Of a DNA stretch of 10,087 nucleotides, positions 6,213-10,087 are shown piece after piece; within the stretch, counting starts at the first letter, position 1; each line of letters begins with the position of its first letter. Position numbers and translations under genes: made by a program. Under the pieces are notes generated by a model, which was given only the letters and a program-made list of their open reading frames with translations, searched no databases and had not been told where the DNA came from. Origin of the DNA: Candidatus Bathyarchaeota archaeon (GTDB lineage Archaea > Thermoproteota > Bathyarchaeia > RBG-16-48-13 > GCA-020355125); NCBI GenBank assembly GCA_030670615.1, contig DAOVBJ010000022.1, positions 1 through 10,087 of the forward strand, read 5' to 3'.

Positions 6213-6325
6213 AACCTGTCGTTGTGAGTGGAATCTTTCGGCTCATAAAACCTTCAGTACGCGACAGGAACGGTGTGGAGTGTCGGTAAGGAACTGGAAC
6301 GGAGCGACAGCGAAGCGCAACAAAT
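6213..6325 (+). ncRNA. Candidate structured RNA or foldable GC-rich island (strand uncertain)
   Basis: CCTGTCG (6215-6221) pairs perfectly with CGACAGG (6262-6268). Nested inside, GTGAGT (6224-6229) pairs with GCTCAT (6241-6246), with two G-U pairs. Within that, GAA (6231-6233) pairs with TTC (6237-6239). The 3' part is G-rich and repetitive (GGAACGG, GGAACTGGAACGGAGCG, GCGACAGCGAAGCGC). The island stands out against the AT-rich sequence on both sides, which in AT-rich archaea often marks a structured RNA. I cannot match it to a family. It could equally be a decayed repeat. Confidence 0.3.
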
Positions 6326-6457
6326 TCATTGTACTTATCGATCAATAAAAAATATTATAATTACCTTTTATTTTAATTAGTTGACTTTTCTAATGGATTA
6401 AATCCCCATTGTTGTAATAAATCATTAATGTCCACTTCAAGCTACTCTGGATATTTG
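6326..6457. other. AT-rich intergenic stretch, nothing further seen
   Basis: This stretch is low in GC with several TATA-like patches. I see no gene, convincing hairpin or repeat in it. Confidence 0.4.
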
Positions 6458-6601
6458 TCACTTTTTCTTTTTAGAAAACTTAGCAAATCCTGCACTTCTC
6501 TTCTCCTTTTTCTTTTTTTTCTTCTGTCTCTCTTGTTCTTTATGCTTCTCCAGTCCAGCAGCCCTTTTTTGGCGTCTTTTACTGCTTGTCTTCTTCGACA
6601 T
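6458..6601 (-). CDS. Small lysine-rich hypothetical protein (47 residues)
   Basis: From the ATG at 6599-6601 the minus strand encodes MSKKTSSKRRQKRAAGLEKH, then KEQERQKKKKKKEKRS, AGFAKFSKKKK and a TGA stop. It is extremely basic and has a predicted helical, charged middle. Such short Lys/Arg-rich proteins are common in archaea and often bind nucleic acid, but I recognise no family. AAG and AAA are both used for Lys, and GCT, GGA and CTG codons are mixed in, so this is not simply a poly-A tract. GGGG lies about 12 nt before the ATG and AT-rich sequence lies upstream. A longer start at 6652 adds 17 residues. The opposite strand has an open hydrophobic 99-codon frame that I take to be its shadow. 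A chance ORF remains possible. Confidence 0.4.
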   Translation of the reverse strand: MSKKTSSKRRQKRAAGLEKHKEQERQKKKKKKEKRSAGFAKFSKKKK

Positions 6602-6721
6602 CGATTTATTCCCCAAATAATTGAGATATTTTACCTTTTTCCCAGAAAACAAAATATAAGAATGTTTTCTTCACAAAACCTAAGTGAAATGGAGCGCGTG
6701 CTACAGCTTAAACCTTACCGC

Positions 6722-6732
6722 AGCTAGCTAGC
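6722..6732. repeat. AGCTAGCTAGC tract at the edge of repeat copy B
   Basis: The tract abuts and slightly overlaps the left end of repeat copy B (GCAAAGATC begins at 6731). The similar tract at 2409 lies beyond the other end of copy A. Confidence 0.6.
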
Positions 6733-6885
6733 AAAGATCACCTTTACCTCTTTCCTTAATCCCCCTCTGCTTCCCTCTGTTCCTTGTGGTTCTTTCCCCT
6801 CCAACTCTACCCTTTAATTACGATAAAACAGGCCTGTCCAAAAAGCAATTTCAATAGAGACTTGAGAGGATTTCCGCTTCACATT
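6731..6885 (-). repeat. Copy B of the ~155-bp dispersed repeat
   Basis: This is the same length and orientation as 2243-2397. It contains a perfect 10-bp palindrome ACAGGCCTGT (6828-6837; one change in copy A). On the minus strand the palindrome is preceded by TTTTTGG and followed by TTTATC, so it could help end transcripts. The repeat's right end overlaps the last codons of the phosphodiesterase gene, and the TGA of that gene (6879-6881) lies inside the repeat. The long minus-strand frame seen in copy A is broken here by stops, which argues against a coding role. The purine-rich end resembles the EPQRTQR-like purine repeats often seen near bacterial GxxExxY genes; that comparison is from memory. 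Confidence 0.8.
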
Positions 6886-8348
6886 CCTCTGTTTCCGTCA
6901 CGTACAACCCGACCATTATCTAGATAGACGGTTGGGTCAACCGTCGAGATTTGCACCCTCTGTTTAAAGGCGGTGTTACCGGTTCTATCTGCTGCCTCGT
7001 GTACATGTGTTTCTATAAAGATCTCCTCTGGATTCGGACCATCTTCCAAGGCCTCGACGAGCACCCTTCCATCGACTGCCTCTGGAGGAACAAGTCCTAA
7101 AAGATGTAAAATAGTAGGTAGGAGATCCACGGTTCCAGACGGGATAACAGTCTTCGTCCCCCGCTTGAAGTGGGGGCCAGTGGCTACTAGGACGTTGTTG
7201 ATCTCGTAGGGGCTTATAGAGCCGTGGTTCCCACCTCCTACACCAACGTTGCCTTGAGCAAAGACACCCACCCCGGTGATACCGGAGAAGTTAGGAGAGC
7301 TTTCCCAGGCGAAAGACATGAGGATGTCTGGCGAACGCGGGTTCTGGTTTAGAATGAGACGTAATGGAAACGTATATGGAATAGGGTCTGTGGACGAGGA
7401 CGTAAATAGTGGTCCACACCACGACTGCCTCGTGAGGAACTCGGTTATGGCCTTTACCTTGGCTTGGTTGTGGTCTTGAACATAAATGAGGACACAACCA
7501 CCCTTGCCAGTCAGGAGGACATCGGTGGACTCAGGGGATTCCTTTAGCCCTGCATTGATCAGCTTCGCAGCAACATCCACCGTACAAGTCACCGTAGATT
7601 GTCCATGATCGGAGATCACGAGGATGTCCGTTGAGGTGGCTAACCCTTTAGCCTCTAAATACTTCGTAATCCGACCGAGCTCCAAATCGACTTGGCTGAT
7701 AGCAGCAAGGGCTTGGCGCGATGAGATGCTTGTTTTATGTTGCGTACTGTCTGGATCGGACAGCCACAGAACCGTGGCCGTAGGATCGTATTTGGGTATG
7801 ACGTTGTCCATCATGATGGTGGTGGCGTGATGAATTTGGGCGGAGTTAGGGATTCCCTTGGGAGGCCAGGCTCCAACACTCGAATGCAGCTCCTCTGCCT
7901 CTGTAGCGGGAATGGTGAATTGAGGATTAATTATCAGGCCCCCTGTCTCCTTCGCCTTGTGGTTATTGAGGTAGGCGCAACCGCTGCTTCCCACGTTAAT
8001 GCTGACCATCCTCTTACCTCTCTCTCCTAGGATTTCACCCAAGCTCTTCCTCTGAAGCGCATTACCCTTTGTCACTTCATCAAGGAAGGCGATGCTGTGA
8101 CGGTTACCTGTGTCTATCTTCCAGGGTAACCCGTCCTCGTGGATATAGAATTGATTTCCAACAAGTCCGTGGCCACTTGGATAACAGCCTGTCACGAGAC
8201 TTGCCACATTAACTCGTGTTTCCGTGGGAAACGTAGCATGATGGCGTAAAAAACGAACCCCCTTCTGGGCTAAGCGACAAAGGTTAGGCATGTGCTCCTT
8301 TGTCATTTGGTCAGGACGCAAACCATCGAGAACAACGATCAAAATCAT
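6879..8348 (-). CDS. Type I phosphodiesterase / nucleotide pyrophosphatase family protein
   Basis: This alkaline-phosphatase-superfamily enzyme hydrolyses phosphodiester or pyrophosphate bonds using two metal ions, usually Zn. Counting from the ATG at 8346-8348 all expected ligands are present: D8 (VVLDGLRPD), nucleophile T44 and N47 (FPTETRVN), D200 and H204 (SDPDSTQH), D247-H248 (VISDHGQ) and H375 (GGGNHGSISPYE). The C-terminal part (GTVDLLPTILHLLGL) closes the fold; the total is 489 residues. I chose this start because GGAGGT lies nine bases before it; an ATG at 8388-8390 would add 14 residues that fit no family pattern. There is no signal peptide, so unlike eukaryotic NPPs it should be cytoplasmic. 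It follows the DUF447 gene by 75 nt on the same strand and may be co-transcribed. The substrate is unknown (nucleotides, nucleotide sugars or phosphonates are options). Its stop codon lies in repeat copy B. Confidence 0.92.
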   Translation of the reverse strand: MILIVVLDGLRPDQMTKEHMPNLCRLAQKGVRFLRHHATFPTETRVNVASLVTGCYPSGHGLVGNQFYIHEDGLPWKIDTGNRHSIAFLDEVTKGNALQRKSLGEILGERGKRMVSINVGSSGCAYLNNHKAKETGGLIINPQFTIPATEAEELHSSVGAWPPKGIPNSAQIHHATTIMMDNVIPKYDPTATVLWLSDPDSTQHKTSISSRQALAAISQVDLELGRITKYLEAKGLATSTDILVISDHGQSTVTCTVDVAAKLINAGLKESPESTDVLLTGKGGCVLIYVQDHNQAKVKAITEFLTRQSWCGPLFTSSSTDPIPYTFPLRLILNQNPRSPDILMSFAWESSPNFSGITGVGVFAQGNVGVGGGNHGSISPYEINNVLVATGPHFKRGTKTVIPSGTVDLLPTILHLLGLVPPEAVDGRVLVEALEDGPNPEEIFIETHVHEAADRTGNTAFKQRVQISTVDPTVYLDNGRVVRDGNRGM

Positions 8349-8423
8349 AATCGGATGACCTCCATATTCTATTGAGCATACTATACACATAAGTTAGAGG
8401 GTTCATCGTCAAAAGAAGGATGA
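8349..8423 (-). promoter_or_regulatory. Spacer with SD and possible promoter of the phosphodiesterase gene
   Basis: The SD GGAGGT (about 8358-8363 on the minus strand) is a full match to the archaeal 16S tail. A TATA-like patch (CTTATGTGTATAG, about 8381-8393) lies about 35-45 nt before the ATG, so the gene might be transcribed separately from the DUF447 gene as well as by read-through. Confidence 0.4.
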
Positions 8424-9077
8424 CTACTTGAGACTTGACTCCTCTTTCCAAATGTCAATTCTAGCATTAATTTCCTCAATGATTCCCGAATATTCGCTAT
8501 CAGGCGCGACCCTCGCAATTAAACGTTGATAGCATTCAATCAATTTGATTAACCTCTTCGCTTCACTTTCCATGCCTTGGGTAAGAAATTCTCTGATCCG
8601 TGTGGCATGAATTACCGCTTCTATCGTCGCAAACTCCCCTCTACAATACGGTCGATACCGCGAAGTACCCTTTTCCCAGCGGTCTATTCTACAAATAACC
8701 TGCGCGCGGTTCTCTCCCTCCTGTAGCTTCACTACAGACACTTCGAGAAACGCGTCGACTTCCTTCAACCTAGGTGCATCAATAGTCTCAGCCTTTTCAA
8801 AAAAGTCATCATCGTAATCATTGTCCACCGTCTCGTTTTTGAAGGCAGTCTTGTAGAAGGTAGAGGCGTCAGCAACGAAATTAACCACCGCACACCCACC
8901 AACTTTCAGGTTTGTAAAGGTTTGTGACGTTGTAAAAGGTCTGATAACTACCCGCTTCATGTCTTCAGACACTACACCCATAGGCGCAGCATTAGGTTTT
9001 CCATTCGGAGAAAACGTTGAAATGATTGATTCGAAAATCACTCCTCTAACAAACCCCAGCTTTTCTAAGGCAGTCAT
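8424..9077 (-). CDS. DUF447 family protein (flavin-binding split-barrel type)
   Basis: The N-terminal ~120 residues are a split-barrel: LGFVRGVIFESIISTFSPNG, then KPNAAPMGV, KRVVIRPFTTSQTFTNL and GGCAVVNFVADASTFYKTAF. These are the features of DUF447, whose members are flavoprotein-like and occur mainly in archaea and in bacteria that use H4MPT. An acidic link (DNDYDDDFFEKAE) precedes the second part, which carries ATIEAVIHATRIREFL and a helical C-terminus. The function is not established; the phylogenetic link to H4MPT fits the pterin genes at the other end of the window. I chose the ATG at 9075-9077 because GGAAGGGG lies a few bases upstream; an ATG at 9090-9092 would add five residues. A TATA-like CTTATAA (9128-9134, minus) lies about 55 nt upstream. 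It is the first gene of a possible two-gene unit with the phosphodiesterase. Confidence 0.88.
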   Translation of the reverse strand: MTALEKLGFVRGVIFESIISTFSPNGKPNAAPMGVVSEDMKRVVIRPFTTSQTFTNLKVGGCAVVNFVADASTFYKTAFKNETVDNDYDDDFFEKAETIDAPRLKEVDAFLEVSVVKLQEGENRAQVICRIDRWEKGTSRYRPYCRGEFATIEAVIHATRIREFLTQGMESEAKRLIKLIECYQRLIARVAPDSEYSGIIEEINARIDIWKEESSLK

Positions 9078-9127
9078 CGCGTCCCCTTCCATCTACAACG
9101 CCAAACATACCCTTTTCACTGATAGGT

Positions 9128-9137
9128 TATAAGACTT
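9128..9137 (-). promoter_or_regulatory. TATA-like box for the DUF447 gene
   Basis: The minus strand reads GTCTTATAACC here, a good match to an archaeal TATA element. A start about 25 nt downstream would give a leader of roughly 25-30 nt before the ATG at 9077. Confidence 0.4.
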
Positions 9138-9239
9138 GAGAAAAAGGAATAAATACTGTTGATGAAGTCTCAAACTGTTTATTAGTTGGTTACTGTTTGA
9201 GGGCCGCTGTGGGGATTTGAACCCCACCTCCTGGCTCCA

Positions 9240-9270
9240 TTAGCCCGAAGCTTCGAGGGGAAGCCTTCGT
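9240..9270 (-). other. tRNA-His intron 2 (31 nt, within the anticodon loop)
   Basis: The junction falls between G34 and T35, inside the anticodon, and is the only cut that yields GTG. The intron folds as CGAAG-g-CTTC paired with GAAG-CTTCG around a CCCTC loop. Next to it, GGCC of the 5' exon can pair with GGCT at the intron's 3' end (one G-U), with 3-nt bulges TGA and AAT. This is a bulge-helix-bulge cut as TG/A and AA/T. The outer helix is weak, so this is a relaxed form of the motif. Confidence 0.75.
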
Positions 9271-9290
9271 CAGGCCAGTACGCTGCCAGA

Positions 9291-9314
9291 CTCCGCGGAA
9301 AGTTTTACTTTCCT
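9291..9314 (-). other. tRNA-His intron 1 (24 nt, in the D loop)
   Basis: The intron contains a perfect hairpin GGAAAG-TAAAA-CTTTCC. CGT of the D stem pairs with GCG after the hairpin. Three-nt bulges AGA and AGT flank this, which the archaeal splicing endonuclease would cut as AG/A and AG/T. Splicing restores a standard D loop. A D-loop position (15/16) is non-canonical and known mainly from archaea with multi-intron tRNAs. Confidence 0.75.
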
Positions 9315-9357
9315 CTACGTTACAGCGGCCACATCCTTTGAAAAAAACCACATCAAT

Positions 9358-9367
9358 CTTATAATGT
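9358..9367 (-). promoter_or_regulatory. TATA-like box for tRNA-His
   Basis: The minus strand reads CATTATAAG, centred about 30 nt before the tRNA 5' end, the usual archaeal distance. A second similar box (ATTATAAAA, about 9385-9394) lies farther upstream. Confidence 0.5.
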
Positions 9368-9480
9368 TTCTTATCATAGATGTTTTTTATAATGGGTTAG
9401 CGGTGCCTTTTTGGGTTCTCAACTTTTTATCTTAACTTCGAGGTACGAGGCTGAATCCATAACTTCCTTTTTAGATTTGG

Positions 9481-9684
9481 ATGTGTACGCTGCGTGAAGA
9501 CGCATCTGTATTTGATGACAGTAGTTTAGTCATTTCCTACATGAACTATAAAGATGCTAAAAATTTAATACGTCGATTTATTGGAAGGATAACGTTTAAA
9601 AAACCAGAGAAGCCTTCCCTGTCCTTGAAGCGATACAAGACTTTCATAAGATCAAGGGAAAAAGAATTTATCCAAGAAAAATGA
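9481..9684 (+). CDS. Small basic hypothetical protein (67 residues)
   Basis: From the ATG at 9481 the frame begins MCTLREDASVFDDSSLVISY. An alternative ATG at 9541 gives a 47-residue basic form with AKNLIRRFIGRITFKK, SLSLKRYKTFIRSREKEF and a Lys end. No SD is visible before either. I recognise no family, and there is no signal peptide or membrane span. It lies alone between two tRNA genes on the strand of tRNA-Cys. Codon use is AT-rich like its surroundings. It could be a real small DNA/RNA-binding protein or a chance ORF. Confidence 0.3.
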   Translation: MCTLREDASVFDDSSLVISYMNYKDAKNLIRRFIGRITFKKPEKPSLSLKRYKTFIRSREKEFIQEK

Positions 9685-9751
9685 TTAAGAAATTAGTTGG
9701 AGATTGCATTAGCGGGGACTTTTGTTCTCTGCTGTTTAATGAAGCAAAATC

Positions 9752-9827
9752 GCCGGGGTGGCTGAGTGGTTAAAGCGGTCGGCTGCAGACCGACTTTGTA
9801 CCGGTTCAAATCCGGTCCCCGGCTCCA
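9752..9827 (+). tRNA. tRNA-Cys(GCA), CCA encoded
   Basis: The acceptor stem GCCGGGG pairs with CCCCGGC. The D arm is GCTG-AGTGGTTA-AAGC and the anticodon arm is GTCGG-CTGCAGA-CCGAC with anticodon GCA. The T arm is ACCGG-TTCAAAT-CCGGT, the discriminator is T (9824), and CCA is encoded at 9825-9827. T73 with GCA is the cysteine identity set. There is no intron, in contrast to the tRNA-His nearby. Confidence 0.97.
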
Positions 9828-9841
9828 TATTATTATCGTAA

Positions 9842-9852
9842 CTAGCTAGCTA
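9842..9852. repeat. CTAGCTAGCTA tract downstream of tRNA-Cys
   Basis: This is another member of the AGCT series. It supplies the TAG that ends the minus-strand open frame described at 9842-9979. Confidence 0.6.
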
Positions 9853-9979
9853 TTATGACGCCGTCTTTCTTCACCACAAAGTCATCTCGGGCAAACGGTT
9901 TGACTCCGAAGACTTTCTTCACCACGAAGTAGTGATCGCTTGCTTCACCATGTTTGGCTTCGGTCTCCTCCTTCGAGGC
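9842..9979 (-). pseudogene. Possible gene remnant with an internal repeat (unrecognised)
   Basis: An open minus-strand frame without a start codon runs from just after a TAA (9980-9982) to a TAG in the AGCT tract (9842-9844). It reads ASKEETEAKHGEASDHY, FVVKKVFGVKPFARDD, FVVKKDGVIIAS. The residue mix looks protein-like. It contains a duplicated FVVKK unit 16 codons apart, matching a 17-bp direct repeat (9866-9882 and 9914-9930, one mismatch). I do not recognise the family. It may be the C-terminal scrap of a lost gene, or chance. Confidence 0.3.
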
Positions 9980-10005
9980 TTACTTCCTGTAAAGTGAGAG
10001 GCCCG

Positions 10006-10014
10006 GCTAGCTAG
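10006..10014. repeat. GCTAGCTAG tract
   Basis: This tract lies between the minus-strand remnant and a plus-strand open frame at the right edge, again at a boundary between blocks. Confidence 0.55.
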
Positions 10015-10087
10015 TTCATGCCGACTGGGATGTAGGTTATGTCCTACCATTTTACTCTGAAGAGGTGACCTATGATACAGAGGTGTC
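10011..10087 (+). other. Open plus-strand frame running off the right edge (start unclear)
   Basis: From 10011 a frame without an ATG reads VHADWDVGYVLPFYSEEV and on to the edge, which looks protein-like and may be a gene fragment. In another frame, an ATG at 10072-10074 follows AGAGGTGA (10061-10068), a good SD with short spacing, so a gene could begin there. Too little is visible to choose or to name a product. Confidence 0.25.

Larger units (their letters stand above)
9202..9330 (-). tRNA. tRNA-His(GTG) with two introns
   Basis: The acceptor stem GCCGCTG (9329-9323) pairs perfectly with CAGCGGC (9209-9203). An extra encoded G (9330) faces a C discriminator (9202), the hallmark of tRNA-His. 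The T arm is TGGGG-TTCAAAT-CCCCA and the anticodon stem is CTGGC/GCCAG. Unspliced, the D loop and anticodon loop are far too long. Removing 9291-9314 gives the D stem ACGT/GCGT with loop AGTCTGGCA; removing 9240-9270 gives the anticodon loop CTGTGGA, anticodon GTG. The mature RNA is then 74 nt including the extra G. CCA is not encoded. A TATA-like box lies about 30 nt upstream. The gene is adjacent to, but transcribed separately from, the DUF447 gene. Confidence 0.93.

Noticed and set aside
6139..6215. Box C/D sRNA (two GAAGATGATT segments resembling box C)
   Set aside because: No CUGA box D at proper spacing on this strand, and the box C match is poor.
6428..6727. 99-codon plus-strand hydrophobic ORF
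   Set aside because: Its Leu/Phe-rich stretch is the complement of the Lys-rich frame on the other strand; it has no SD or family features.
1..10087. CRISPR array, defence island, transposase or integrase gene
   Set aside because: No regularly spaced repeats and no recognisable transposase, integrase or cas-like motifs in any frame examined.

Overview
The window looks archaeal. It carries archaeal tetrahydromethanopterin-type pterin genes (an MptE-like kinase, a dihydropteroate-synthase-like protein, a wreck of mptA), a DUF447 protein, a tRNA-His whose sequence only makes sense after removing two short introns, and TATA-like boxes ahead of several genes, with Shine-Dalgarno (SD) sites ahead of some. 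I would guess a Bathyarchaeia-like or related Thermoproteota lineage that uses H4MPT-linked C1 metabolism. That placement is inference; only the domain is well supported.

Left part (1-2400): a partial dihydropteroate-synthase-like gene runs off the left edge on the minus strand. Divergent from it is a broken mptA (GTP cyclohydrolase) in which the N-terminal ~60 residues are joined directly to the C-terminal ~25, plus an internal TAA. Convergent with the wreck is an intact mptE-like gene. Together these mark a pterin (H4MPT) biosynthesis locus that has lost its local first-step gene.

Middle (2400-6460): a D-2-hydroxyacid dehydrogenase whose expected catalytic His is Ile; a divergent HpcH/HpaI aldolase pseudogene with three in-frame TGA codons and no C-terminus; a 700-bp AT-rich intergenic stretch holding a candidate structured RNA, palindromes and a tiny ORF; an Eis-like GNAT acetyltransferase starting at TTG behind a strong SD; and a GC-richer foldable island near 6215-6320.

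Right part (6460-10087): a 47-residue lysine-rich candidate protein, an intact cytoplasmic type I phosphodiesterase / nucleotide pyrophosphatase, a DUF447 flavin-type protein, tRNA-His(GTG) with two introns, a small hypothetical ORF, intronless tRNA-Cys(GCA) with encoded CCA, and gene remnants at the right edge.

Two features tie the region together. A ~155-bp repeat sits at the 3' side of two minus-strand genes (2243-2397 and 6731-6885). Short (AGCT)n tracts recur about ten times, almost always between genes. The general picture is an accessory, decaying region (two clear pseudogenes, one enzyme with a lost catalytic residue, several fragments) around a few intact genes. I did not see a defence island, CRISPR array or other obvious new multi-gene system.
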